From Leptospira noguchii serovar Panama str. CZ214 (GTDB lineage Bacteria > Spirochaetota > Leptospiria > Leptospirales > Leptospiraceae), in the NCBI RefSeq assembly GCF_000306255.2, contig NZ_AKWY02000034.1, positions 626,651 through 690,650 of the forward strand: a stretch of DNA of 64,000 nt, written 5' to 3'. Positions within the stretch are counted from its first letter, which is position 1; each line of letters starts with the position of its first letter. Under the pieces are notes generated by a model. The model saw only the letters and a program-made list of their open reading frames with translations, did no database searches and was not told the DNA's origin. Positions 32,843 to 40,851 of the stretch are shown piece by piece. The translations under genes and the position numbers were made by a program.

Positions 32843-34551
32843 TCCGCGTTCTCCTTAGAATCGTTAGATTCAAAATCAATGTTATTCAGAATATTCAAAA
32901 GTTCATATATTTCTTGGTTAGTAATCGAGCCTTTGAGGGCAAGGCTTGAATTCAGTCGTCCCTGGACGGCTTCAAAAAGTTCAACTGGCATTTCGGAACG
33001 ATAGATTAAAAGACGTCGTTCGATGTAGCTCCACGCCGATTCCAATTCGGTGAACTCACTTGGTGCCATCGTTGCGGGAGTTTCGACAGGGACTGAATTT
33101 GCAGGAAAGTATCGTAGGTTTTCCATTTCTGCTTCTGGATAAAGATCTTCGATCGTAAAAATTTTACGTTGTCTCTTGGCGCCATCACGGATATCTTCAC
33201 GTAACTTCATACGATCGGTTTTCAGCCATGTGTCCGATGATTGCGTTTGGTATCCTGTATGTTGCGATATACTTCTTGCTCCGTCCGGATTGCAAATATA
33301 AAGATTTCCTAATTTATCCTCTGCTACGAGATTTCCTTCGCGGTCTCTGAAGAGAGTGACGTTTTGGCCTACCAAATCCAAAGCGACTCCATAGGAATGA
33401 TTTCGATATTCGATACAGCCGTAATTGTTGACGACTCGATTATCGAATGTTACTGTAGCGTCGTAAAAGTTTTGCTCTGTAATTCGCCTGATTGGTTTGT
33501 CTTTTGTTCCTGCAAGCCAGAGATCAAATCGTCCACTGATTTGATTTTCGTGAATGGTATATAACGTTAGAAAATCATTCAATTCCTTGAGGTCTGCAAA
33601 CTTCTTGCCGTCGATCGCGGGTTCTATGATGTTTTTATAAATTCCGATTCTACGTTCGACTGGACCTTTTGCTTTGGGCCGCCCTGGTGTGTGTGTTTTA
33701 ACGATGATTCCACCGAGTCGCGTAAGTGCGTTTTTAGCACCTTTGAGTCCAGACCCCTTGTCGTTATAAAGATATTCTGGAGTTCCTTCAAATGGGTTCC
33801 GGCGATCGACTTTAGGCATCCAAGCGCGCTTGAAAAAATCAAAGTAGTCCGCCGTATTCTCGCCCCGATGTTTCGCTCCTGGCGTAATCGCCTTTCCGCC
33901 ATAGGCCCAAAGATAAAATACTTTTGAGTAAACATCTACGAGAGAATAAATCCACACTTTGATCAGGTTGTCTTTGAGCATTGCGGTCTCTTCGTCTTTG
34001 TCGTCCAGAAACCAGCGGCGTTCGATTTTACCGCGTGGGTTTAAAAAATACCTGGCTGCAACGGACGCGTCGACCATGTGCGTAGAATTCGAATACGGTT
34101 CTTTCCACGTTCGTGATGCCTCTTCCGATTGCATTTCATGACGTCCGAGACCGAGACGGTTCAACCACCGGTTTGCGGTGGATTCGGTCCAAGGCAGTTG
34201 TATCTGTCCGCTGTTTCGTGCCCTCCTTAACGCAAGTTTCATTGAGAGTGGTTTCGGATTTTTGCCAGACAGATTTGAATAAACAATCTCGGCAATTATC
34301 TTCGCTTCAGTTTCCCGGAGATCCATTCGTTCAGGATTTAGATTTGATTTTCGCTTTGATTTTATCTGACCTGAGACGACGGCTAACTCTGATCCAATAT
34401 TAAATTTTTCGAATCTTCTACGGATTGCGTCTTCCGACAACCCAAAGGTGGCGGCTGCTTTACGCATCATTTCACCTTTGGAATGTTTTGACGGAGCCTC
34501 TTTCCAAGCCGAATAGAATTCGTAAAACAAATCTGGATCTAATTGTTTCAC
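32839..34551 (-). CDS. MuA-type DDE transposase
   Basis: 570 aa. Cuts and joins phage ends during transposition. The RNase H-fold triad is visible as D161 (STHMVDAS), D264 (YLYNDKGSG) and E299 (GPVERRIG). The N-terminal half has HTH-like DNA-binding repeats; the C-terminal part holds the beta-barrel and a region that would contact the B protein. GTG 34551 overlaps the upstream stop (GTGA) and has GGAGAG upstream. A longer frame to 34587 is less likely. It is the hallmark of a transposable phage. Confidence 0.92.
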   Translation of the reverse strand: MKQLDPDLFYEFYSAWKEAPSKHSKGEMMRKAAATFGLSEDAIRRRFEKFNIGSELAVVSGQIKSKRKSNLNPERMDLRETEAKIIAEIVYSNLSGKNPKPLSMKLALRRARNSGQIQLPWTESTANRWLNRLGLGRHEMQSEEASRTWKEPYSNSTHMVDASVAARYFLNPRGKIERRWFLDDKDEETAMLKDNLIKVWIYSLVDVYSKVFYLWAYGGKAITPGAKHRGENTADYFDFFKRAWMPKVDRRNPFEGTPEYLYNDKGSGLKGAKNALTRLGGIIVKTHTPGRPKAKGPVERRIGIYKNIIEPAIDGKKFADLKELNDFLTLYTIHENQISGRFDLWLAGTKDKPIRRITEQNFYDATVTFDNRVVNNYGCIEYRNHSYGVALDLVGQNVTLFRDREGNLVAEDKLGNLYICNPDGARSISQHTGYQTQSSDTWLKTDRMKLREDIRDGAKRQRKIFTIEDLYPEAEMENLRYFPANSVPVETPATMAPSEFTELESAWSYIERRLLIYRSEMPVELFEAVQGRLNSSLALKGSITNQEIYELLNILNNIDFESNDSKENAE

Positions 34552-35426
34552 TCTTGCGTCTCTCCTTGAAAAATATGGCTCGACCACGCCATCTTTAATG
34601 TTTTGAGCGAGATTTCCATTGTCGCGATTGTTCGAGATAGATAGATTCCTAACCCACCGTTTCGAGATTCTTCCGGGATGGATTCAATTCGTTGCAGCGC
34701 GTCAAGGATCGATGCGTTACACTCATCGATAATTTTTTCCGCCTCTCTTTGACTCTTGATTTTTAGGAGTTTATCCGGATCGATGTCCTTGGATTTCCGA
34801 AGAACATCAATTTGGTCGTCTTTCTTCTGGATCGACTTTTCCAGGGTTGCTTGTTTTTTTCGGAGGAGTTCCGCTTCGGCCTTTACGGTTTGATTTTCCG
34901 TTTCCAGGGATTTGATTTTTTTCTTTGAAGAATTTTCTAAAGAGGAAATCCGCTCCTCTAAAAACTCTTCCGCGGAAACGACTGTTCCGTCGGAAAGGGT
35001 TAAGGTTTCCCCTTCGAGTTGTTTGAGTCGGACTTCCTTGGCAGCTTGCAGGAATCGTTTCGGAGATGCTTCCATGAGTTGTTTAACTCGGTCACCCAGT
35101 CCAAACGATTCGATCGCATTCACATATTCTAATGCAACTCTGCCGCTCATATCGAGTTCTTGCTCTACGCAGTCATGAAATCCGGAATATCCAAGCTCAT
35201 GAAACAGTTCGAGGTTGCGAATTGCTGTTAATGAGAGAGCGGTTTGAAAGATGTTCACCCTGGCTTGAGTGATATACAATTGAGCCAAGGCCTTTCGCTG
35301 TTCCGGCGAGAACTCTCTCGCCTCGCTTGCGCTCGGAATTGTCAGGGCCGTTTCCGGTTGCGATACGTTGTTGTCCGAGTCTTCTATTTCGTCTTTGTAT
35401 TCGTCTAACGCTGATTTGGTTGTCAT
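34548..35426 (-). CDS. Early coiled-coil protein of unknown function
   Basis: 292 aa. Residues 40-120 are helical ('QRKALAQLYITQARVNIFQT'). Residues about 155-225 form a coiled coil. The C-terminal part is helical. It lies directly upstream of the transposase and overlaps its start, so it is probably an accessory to early replication or regulation. No family assigned. Confidence 0.6.
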   Translation of the reverse strand: MTTKSALDEYKDEIEDSDNNVSQPETALTIPSASEAREFSPEQRKALAQLYITQARVNIFQTALSLTAIRNLELFHELGYSGFHDCVEQELDMSGRVALEYVNAIESFGLGDRVKQLMEASPKRFLQAAKEVRLKQLEGETLTLSDGTVVSAEEFLEERISSLENSSKKKIKSLETENQTVKAEAELLRKKQATLEKSIQKKDDQIDVLRKSKDIDPDKLLKIKSQREAEKIIDECNASILDALQRIESIPEESRNGGLGIYLSRTIATMEISLKTLKMAWSSHIFQGETQE

Positions 35427-35441
35427 ATTCTACCCATTTGA

Positions 35442-35768
35442 TTAAGTTTGATCTTTGAGTTCGTTGGCCGTGTTGCCTAACTCTCGTTTTCGTTCCGCAT
35501 CTCGTTTCCAGATTGCTCGGACTTCTTCGATGGAGATTCCAAATTCCATTTCTAAAATCTGAATATGAGCTTTTGTGTTTCGCTTGCCGGATATAACACG
35601 GGATAGGTCTCCCTGGTTTACGTTATATGCCATCGAGATTGCACGTAATGTATTCCTACCTTCTCTAATCTTACAGATTTTCAATAACTCTAATGGCAAA
35701 TGTCTGCCTCTGGGAATACGTGCCATCATTAGGCTTTTTTTTAATGATGGCATATTTTCATTTTCCAT
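35442..35768 (-). CDS. Helix-turn-helix early regulator
   Basis: 108 aa from ATG 35768 (AGGAGG 4 nt upstream; the frame extends to 35834). Residues 25-75 have an XRE-like HTH: 'NTLRAISMAYNVNQGDLSRVISGKRNTKAHI'. The tail is basic. It may play the role of Ner or an early-gene modulator. Confidence 0.65.
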   Translation of the reverse strand: MENENMPSLKKSLMMARIPRGRHLPLELLKICKIREGRNTLRAISMAYNVNQGDLSRVISGKRNTKAHIQILEMEFGISIEEVRAIWKRDAERKRELGNTANELKDQT

Positions 35769-36231
35769 AAATCCTCCTGAGGCTCCGTAGGTGGCTCGTA
35801 GCTTGTGCGAGTTTGATTTGAATTTTTGGAACAAGCTGCCAGCGAAAACTTTCTGAAAAAAACAAACCGTTCTCTTGGTCTGGCAAGATTAGATTTGTTT
35901 GCAGTAACTTGCGCTTTGCACGTTCGAGGGATTGTATCCCTGTCAGGAGTCTGAATTCTCCAGAAAAGAAGCTTTTGCCCGGAAGGAGGTGGATCAATAT
36001 GTATACGGCTCCGGTTCCGTTAGCTTTTTTAATTTGGCTTTTACCCTCAATCGTATCGGGGTTGAGAATGTAGATCCCGTTACATTCCTCTATGAATTGC
36101 CAGGACATTAAAATTTGAATCGTTCGGTAGATTGTTTTTTCCGAACGCTTAAGGTTTCGTGCAACGTGTGTCGGACGAAATCCAACATTAGGATTTTCTA
36201 AAAAGAATTTTGCCACCGTCAGGAGAGTCAT
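35758..36231 (-). CDS. Winged-helix protein
   Basis: 157 aa from ATG 36231. A winged HTH is visible at residues 1-60 ('LLTVAKFFLENPNVGFRPTHVARNLKRSEKTIYRTIQIL', with a wing 'QFIEECNGIYIL'). It overlaps the next gene by 11 nt. Probable DNA-binding regulator of phage genes. Confidence 0.65.
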   Translation of the reverse strand: MTLLTVAKFFLENPNVGFRPTHVARNLKRSEKTIYRTIQILMSWQFIEECNGIYILNPDTIEGKSQIKKANGTGAVYILIHLLPGKSFFSGEFRLLTGIQSLERAKRKLLQTNLILPDQENGLFFSESFRWQLVPKIQIKLAQATSHLRSLRRIYGK

Positions 36232-36476
36232 ATTCTTACCGAATCGATTAAGGGTCTCAGTTTTACGAAAGACAAATTCAAACATGTCTTACAGAGTTTG
36301 AACTGGTAAACTGTTACTGAGGACTGTCCGCATCCGGAGCATCGTGGAATATTTGAAATAGCAATAGTATCCGAAAAAATGCCCTCGATGGAGTTACCTC
36401 CACCGAGGGAAGAGGAATTGCCTGGGTTGCAATCAGACAAGTCGGATGTTGGAAAGATTGGATTAACAAATTTCAT
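36228..36476 (-). CDS. Four-cysteine zinc-ribbon early protein
   Basis: 82 aa. The C-terminal half has C-x2-CG and C-x2-C ('PRCSGCGQSSVTVYQFKLC'), similar in spacing and sequence to the zinc ribbon at 22951-23160 in the Rep module. Serine/glycine-rich N-terminus. It overlaps both neighbours by 4 nt. Confidence 0.6.
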   Translation of the reverse strand: MKFVNPIFPTSDLSDCNPGNSSSLGGGNSIEGIFSDTIAISNIPRCSGCGQSSVTVYQFKLCKTCLNLSFVKLRPLIDSVRI

Positions 36477-36748
36477 GCGAATTTTTCTACCGTGTGGCTT
36501 TTTGGATTTTTCGTTTTATACCCTTCTTTGTTTTGAGGGGCTTGGGTGGAAAGTTCCGTAGGCAGAATGTGCAGACGAATGTATTGAGATAGCTCTTCTC
36601 CGTTGAGCTTTTTGATGAGGGCATCCGGGACCTTGCTCCAGCAACGATCAAAAACTGTGTAGACGTTTAGTCCGTGGCCTTTCAACAGTTTAACGTGGTC
36701 GCAAAGGAAACGGCTGCGGACGCGATCATATTTTCTAAGATTAGCCAT
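36473..36748 (-). CDS. Hypothetical 91-aa basic early protein
   Basis: Basic protein beginning 'MANLRKYDRVRSRFLCDHVK' with two cysteines and a Lys/Asn-rich tail. It is unrecognised. Overlaps the neighbours by 4-8 nt. Confidence 0.55.
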   Translation of the reverse strand: MANLRKYDRVRSRFLCDHVKLLKGHGLNVYTVFDRCWSKVPDALIKKLNGEELSQYIRLHILPTELSTQAPQNKEGYKTKNPKSHTVEKFA

Positions 36749-36947
36749 TTTGATTATCCTGAATTTTTTTCTTTTCTACCCACTTGGTGAATTGTTTCTT
36801 TAGTCCGGCATCATCGATGAAATATTCATAGATTGCACAACGAGAGAGTAAGATTTCTATTGGACTTTTGTCTGATGTGTTCTCGATTTTGAGCACCGAG
36901 TCAGCTACTCGTTTGCGATGTATTTTGATTCCGAGCGTTGGATTCAT
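36741..36947 (-). CDS. Hypothetical 68-aa early protein
   Basis: Small charged helical protein ('SPIEILLSRCAIYEYFIDDA'). Located in the overlapping early operon. No family. Confidence 0.55.
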   Translation of the reverse strand: MNPTLGIKIHRKRVADSVLKIENTSDKSPIEILLSRCAIYEYFIDDAGLKKQFTKWVEKKKIQDNQNG

Positions 36948-37162
36948 GCCGCGCTTCCTGTATCTTTAGTGAGAACCAGTTGGATATTTTTGAATCCTTC
37001 TGTGTTGAGTGCGGCGATCACTCTGCGATTGTTGTTTCGTCCGGCAAAAAATTCATACGTTAATCGCTCATTTAGATTATTATGTTTTGCGAATTTACTT
37101 ACGTATTTGTAACGATATACAATTTCGCGCTGAATCTCTTCCCGTTGTTGGATCGCGTTCAT
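36944..37162 (-). CDS. Hypothetical 72-aa early protein, possibly HTH
   Basis: Basic helical protein. 'KYVSKFAKHNNLNERLTYEFFAGR' could be a degenerate HTH as in Ner-type proteins. ATGA overlap with the next gene. Weak assignment. Confidence 0.5.
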   Translation of the reverse strand: MNAIQQREEIQREIVYRYKYVSKFAKHNNLNERLTYEFFAGRNNNRRVIAALNTEGFKNIQLVLTKDTGSAA

Positions 37163-37479
37163 GCCTTAACTCCAAGGACATGAGCATCGGCTTGAATATA
37201 GAAGCCTTCACGCGAATAGATGTTTGTATAAAAATCAATGCTTATGATTGTGATGACTACGTGTAGGAATTGCCGTGACGAATCGTATTCACTTAAACCC
37301 TTACGCATTTTTAGATTTAAGATTCGCAATCCATTTGCCTGAATCTCTTCTATGTAATTCCAAGGAATGAAATACCCAACCGCGATCCAATGGAGCGAGA
37401 TTTTAAAATACGAAGGCATCCAATTTGAGAACTTCAGAAATCGGTGCATCCAATTCAGTTCAATATTCCTTGCGCTCAT
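37159..37479 (-). CDS. First gene of the leftward early operon, unknown
   Basis: 106 aa from ATG 37479; AAGGAG lies about 12 nt upstream (the frame opens at 37536). The sequence is aromatic/isoleucine-rich with amphipathic helices ('WMPSYFKISLHWIAVGYFIPWNYIEEI') and may associate with membranes. It is the first product made from the promoter at 37554-37582. No family. Confidence 0.5.
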   Translation of the reverse strand: MSARNIELNWMHRFLKFSNWMPSYFKISLHWIAVGYFIPWNYIEEIQANGLRILNLKMRKGLSEYDSSRQFLHVVITIISIDFYTNIYSREGFYIQADAHVLGVKA

Positions 37480-37553
37480 TTGATTTGATTTCTCCTTGAT
37501 TTTATGGCCTATTTTTCCGATGCTTTCTCTATGCACGGGGTAGCCTGTAGGTT

Positions 37554-37582
37554 AGCATAATACCGAATACGGTATTTGTCTA
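37554..37582 (-). promoter_or_regulatory. Leftward early promoter
   Basis: On the minus strand -35 TAGACA (37582-37577) and -10 TATGCT (37559-37554) are exactly 17 bp apart. The spacer contains the complete palindrome ATACCG-AATA-CGGTAT, so a bound repressor would occlude polymerase. Confidence 0.7.
37560..37575. promoter_or_regulatory. Operator 1
   Basis: Perfect 6-bp arms ATACCG/CGGTAT around AATA, lying between the -35 and -10 of the early promoter. Confidence 0.7.
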
Positions 37583-37998
37583 TTAAAATTTTTACCGAAA
37601 TCGGTATTTTTTTGAAAAAGCAAATTGAAAAATTACTACAAGTTCTAAATATGAATCAAAAGGAATTGGCCGACTCTTTGGAGTTATCGCCAGGGAGAAT
37701 TAATGATTTAATTAATGAGAGGACTAAAGACCTTTCAGCCGAAGCAATTCGTAAGTTAAAAATTAAACATAATGTAAATCCGCTCTGGCTTTTGACTGAA
37801 GTTGGGAATATGTTTTCTGATCCCGAAGTTGAGAAAGGGCGCGATGATCAATTGAATGCTGAGTTTCAAATAATTCAGATCCTTAGGAAACGGCCTGTTG
37901 CCAAGAGTATCGTGGACAAAATTTTAGATCTAAACCGAGATTTAACAGAGAGTGAATCGAGTGTAATACGTGCAATACTGGATAGCTGGAAAAAGTGA
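37576..37998 (+). CDS. XRE-family repressor (CI/Cro-like)
   Basis: Up to 140 aa. The start is uncertain: TTG 37576 overlaps the promoter, and ATG 37651 is a plausible alternative. The HTH reads 'LLQVLNMNQKELADSLELSPGRINDLINERTKDLSAEAI', followed by 'NPLWLLTEVGNMF', the loop typical of phage XRE repressors. It is divergent from the early operon, whose promoter carries matching palindromic operators, so it is the likely lysogeny repressor or its antagonist. Confidence 0.8.
   Translation: MSIKIFTEIGIFLKKQIEKLLQVLNMNQKELADSLELSPGRINDLINERTKDLSAEAIRKLKIKHNVNPLWLLTEVGNMFSDPEVEKGRDDQLNAEFQIIQILRKRPVAKSIVDKILDLNRDLTESESSVIRAILDSWKK
37593..37606. promoter_or_regulatory. Operator 2
   Basis: TACCGA-AA-TCGGTA, same half-site TACCGA as operator 1, centred 32 bp away (about three helical turns), so two dimers could bind the same DNA face. 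It lies within or just before the repressor coding start. Confidence 0.65.
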
Positions 37999-38361
37999 TC
38001 AACTATCACTTTTATTGATCCATGGTTTTAGAATAATGGAAGTCTCTACTGCTAAATAATGCGCTAAAACGTCGAACCTTAAGCCTGTATTTAAAAATTC
38101 GTGAATATGAGTCTTAAAAAAATCAGTAAGGATGGGGACAGACGGATGCTCGTCTTTATCGTCCAGTTTAAAATTACTATTTTGAATATCCATCTTCCAA
38201 CCCCAGTTCCCGGAATTTTTGTTGTAGCGTTTTAGTATATTAACTGCTATAGACAAATCATGACGTCTCAGCAAAAATAATCCTTGATTGACACAAAAAA
38301 ATACCGATAATAAAACACGATTCACATGCGCGAATGATTCTGTGTTATTTTTAAAAGTCAA
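37999..38361 (-). CDS. Hypothetical protein between the two repressors
   Basis: Frame of 120 aa that exactly fills the gap between the repressor genes on the opposite strand, opening at TTG. No family, signal or convincing ribosome-binding site. It may be a real small regulator, or an accident of a leader region. Confidence 0.3.
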   Translation of the reverse strand: MTFKNNTESFAHVNRVLLSVFFCVNQGLFLLRRHDLSIAVNILKRYNKNSGNWGWKMDIQNSNFKLDDKDEHPSVPILTDFFKTHIHEFLNTGLRFDVLAHYLAVETSIILKPWINKSDS

Positions 38362-38801
38362 TGATAAATTCTCAACAAAAATATGCCAAAAATAATAATC
38401 CTTCCGATCGAATCAGGATTATTTTATCAGAGACAGGGTTTCGGCAAAACCAATTGGCTGAGGCGGGAAATGTCAAGCCTCCCACGTTAAATGGGTATTT
38501 ATCAGGTGCGAGGCCCGTAGGCTTTGACTTTGCGTATGCGTTAATGAAATCACTCGGATATAACCCCTTTTGGATATTATTTGGGGATGGAGAGAAAAAG
38601 GTCCCAGCGGAAATATTCTCCGAACTGACTCCGGAAAATCATGATCGGTTTGAGGAAATTGAACGGGATAGAGTTTTTATCAGACAGATCGATGAATCGG
38701 GGATAAGAAAGGATATAGAAAGAATTTTGGAACTCAGTCGATCCGACTCAAAGCTGTTTAAGATTTTTTTCGACCGACTTTTTCCTGAAAAGCATGACTA
38801 A
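38361..38801 (+). CDS. Second XRE-family regulator
   Basis: 146 aa. HTH at residues 14-60 ('RIRIILSETGFRQNQLAEAGNVKPPTLNGYLSGARPVGFDF') followed by 'NPFWILFGDGEKK', the same layout as the first repressor. It may be the partner in a two-repressor switch or the late regulator. A small reverse gene overlaps its 3' end by 44 nt. Confidence 0.78.
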   Translation: MINSQQKYAKNNNPSDRIRIILSETGFRQNQLAEAGNVKPPTLNGYLSGARPVGFDFAYALMKSLGYNPFWILFGDGEKKVPAEIFSELTPENHDRFEEIERDRVFIRQIDESGIRKDIERILELSRSDSKLFKIFFDRLFPEKHD

Positions 38802-38910
38802 TTTTTATGTGATATATCTCGATCAGCTCTTTGAGCGAGGCTGTTTCTTTTTTTAAATCTCTTGCAAAATTATAAAGAAGAGTTTTTAATTTGTCGTCTG
38901 TAGTTTTCAT
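38758..38910 (-). CDS. Hypothetical 50-aa reverse-strand protein
   Basis: From ATG 38910 it reads 'MKTTDDKLKTLLYNFARDLK' and is helical. It overlaps the repressor end. A perfect inverted repeat (38911-38937) sits directly upstream of its start. Uncertain. Confidence 0.4.
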   Translation of the reverse strand: MKTTDDKLKTLLYNFARDLKKETASLKELIEIYHIKISHAFQEKVGRKKS

Positions 38911-38937
38911 AATCGTCTCACATGAGATGAGACGATT
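38911..38937. promoter_or_regulatory. 10-bp inverted repeat
   Basis: AATCGTCTCA (38911-38920) and TGAGACGATT (38928-38937) are perfect arms around CATGAGA. It adjoins the ATG of the reverse small gene; it could be an operator or an RNA hairpin masking its ribosome-binding site. Confidence 0.6.
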
Positions 38938-38953
38938 CATTTTCCTTTTCTCT

Positions 38954-39787
38954 TCATTGCACTTTGTCAACGTATATAACAGGATAACGTTTTTCTGCAT
39001 GAGCTACGGCGATCGCTCTTCCATGAATTTGAATATCTCTCGTCCGCGCGACAAGTTTATCAAAATCTTTGCTCATCCCTGATGGAATAAAAAGCAGAAA
39101 TGTGGCAATCACGTTTTTGTCAAAGTATTCGGCTTCGGCAATTGTGTAACCGTTCCAATCGTCGCCGACCTGGATTCCCTCCCAGTTTTTTAAGTTGGTT
39201 TGTAAATCATTTGCGTTCCGCATGATTCGGAACTTCAGTTTTCCGTTTACGGTTCCGCCTTCCCACTTGTCTACTCGTTGGAGCGAGCGACATACAAAGT
39301 CGAGTTCAACTATAAAATATTTTCTGTCGTTCTTCCATTCTCCGGATTCGGTGGTTCCGTCTTCGCATTTGATTTTTCCCTGGCCGTGTTTCTTGCCATT
39401 TACAAAAGAGCCTTCGTAAACACACTGAACACTTCCATCCAGATACGTTAGCTTCCCTTTTCCGTGAGGATCCATTTTAGAATCAAAGAATCCTTCGTAA
39501 TGATCTCCGTTATCAAACCAACTATAAACCAGTTTAGATGTATCGATCTTTCCATTGATAAAATACATCGTTGAAATTCTTTCGAGGTTATTTGCTTCAT
39601 ACACTTTTATTAAACCATGAAATTTTCCGTTCTTAAAATTACCTTCTCCGATTACACCTTCTTCATTTTGTAATTTCCCTTTTCCGTTTTGACAATCTCC
39701 TTCTATACACATACGGGTTTTCTCTTCCGCAAAAATCGGATTTAAGAAAAAGATAAATAAGATAATTGTGATACTGATTGATTTCAT
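38954..39787 (-). CDS. Secreted MORN-repeat protein (prophage cargo)
   Basis: 277 aa. The signal peptide ends at 'NPIFAEE'. At least four MORN-type repeats follow ('GEGNFKNGKFHG', 'YEGFFDSKMDPHGKGKLTY', 'YEGSFVNGKKHGQGKIKC', 'SGEWKNDRKY'), then a ~110-residue C-terminal domain of unknown function. MORN repeats mediate membrane or protein contacts. It stands alone against the late-operon direction between the repressors and late genes, the classic position for a lysogenic-conversion 'moron' that may be expressed in the lysogen. Confidence 0.8.
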   Translation of the reverse strand: MKSISITIILFIFFLNPIFAEEKTRMCIEGDCQNGKGKLQNEEGVIGEGNFKNGKFHGLIKVYEANNLERISTMYFINGKIDTSKLVYSWFDNGDHYEGFFDSKMDPHGKGKLTYLDGSVQCVYEGSFVNGKKHGQGKIKCEDGTTESGEWKNDRKYFIVELDFVCRSLQRVDKWEGGTVNGKLKFRIMRNANDLQTNLKNWEGIQVGDDWNGYTIAEAEYFDKNVIATFLLFIPSGMSKDFDKLVARTRDIQIHGRAIAVAHAEKRYPVIYVDKVQ

Positions 39788-39860
39788 TTTTTACTCCAGA
39801 TGAAAACAATCAATATCCAACCGGACTTGACAATTCGAAAACTTAGTTTTGGTCTGCCGT

Positions 39861-40214
39861 ATGGCCAAAAAAAGTAAGACCTCTCAGAAATCTAATAAAC
39901 AAAATATTAAACAAACTGTAACAGGATATACGACCGAAGGTTCTTTGTTTAAAAACATACCGATCCAAGAGTTAAAGCAAAAACGTTCTGCTACTTTACA
40001 AACGAATCCAGCAATACCCAAAGATCCGGAAGATACCATGACGCCGCAACAAGTTGCAGCTCTACTCAAGCGAAGCGTGCGAAGAATTAGCTATTATCGC
40101 CGCGAAGGACTCTTAGGAAAATTTTGGAAGTTTTACGATGGAACGGTTCTCTATTCTCGCATTGGAGTGGATGAATTTTTTCAAAGTCGTTTTTGCGATC
40201 GAGAAGAATCATAA
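39861..40214 (+). CDS. HTH protein at the head of the late operon
   Basis: 117 aa from ATG 39861. A lysine/threonine-rich N-terminus is followed by an excisionase/MerR-like winged HTH ('TMTPQQVAALLKRSVRRISYYRREGLL', with wing 'KFYDGTVLYSRIGVDEFFQS'). By position it could be the activator of late transcription (the job of Mor/C in Mu), or a terminase-small-subunit-like DNA binder. Confidence 0.65.
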   Translation: MAKKSKTSQKSNKQNIKQTVTGYTTEGSLFKNIPIQELKQKRSATLQTNPAIPKDPEDTMTPQQVAALLKRSVRRISYYRREGLLGKFWKFYDGTVLYSRIGVDEFFQSRFCDREES

Positions 40215-40290
40215 ACGAGCGGAAATCGCGGCACTTAGGGGGCAATGCCGACGTTGTGCATTCGATATTTCCCATGTTAGCATTGGTGAC

Positions 40291-40851
40291 ATGGATGAAT
40301 TAAAAGCACTTCTACAAATCGATCATATCTCTCTATTTCTTGTTTCCATAATATTATTTTTTATGGTCCTTCTGGTTTATCGAAAGCCGCTTGGATCCAT
40401 TTTCGGACTTCTTTCCAAACTCATCACAAAACGACTGGATTCAAAAGATACAATCTCTGTCGTTCAAATTCAGACGAACTCTCTTCCGGGTGCGCGGTTC
40501 ATTCAGGAACACGTAACGTCTATACAATTCATAAACTCACTTCGAGTCCGCGACACAGAAATGTTTTATGACTTTCTTTTTAATCTTGTCAGCGAAGTCC
40601 GGGCAAAACTCGGTAACCCGTATCCGAATGTAAAGTTGACGTTCTCTCTTTTGAATGTTGATTACATATCCTCTGCGGCAGTTAGCGCACTCTCAAAAAT
40701 CTTAATCGATGTAGTTCAGAAAAACGGAATTTTCTTGAACATAAACTTTCCGAAGGATCGATTCAAAAATCACGCCACCAATTTCCGAATACTCGCTGGG
40801 GATGCTGAGCACATTTCAATTTCGACCAAAGATCACGGAGGAGCAGGATGA
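40291..40851 (+). CDS. Membrane protein with STAS-like cytoplasmic domain
   Basis: 186 aa from ATG 40291. One transmembrane helix (about residues 11-30) and a basic segment precede an alpha/beta domain. 'VKLTFSLLNVDYISSAAVSALSKILIDVV' resembles the core of STAS domains (strand, D-x-I-S-S-A-x-x, helix). The usual phosphorylatable Ser position is present. It heads the lysis cassette; the role is unknown. The frame extends back to 40138, but that part overlaps the preceding gene. Confidence 0.55.
   Translation: MDELKALLQIDHISLFLVSIILFFMVLLVYRKPLGSIFGLLSKLITKRLDSKDTISVVQIQTNSLPGARFIQEHVTSIQFINSLRVRDTEMFYDFLFNLVSEVRAKLGNPYPNVKLTFSLLNVDYISSAAVSALSKILIDVVQKNGIFLNINFPKDRFKNHATNFRILAGDAEHISISTKDHGGAG

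Noticed and set aside
39827..39832. TTGACA just upstream of the late operon
   Set aside because: No -10 element lies at a usable distance, so it was not called a promoter.
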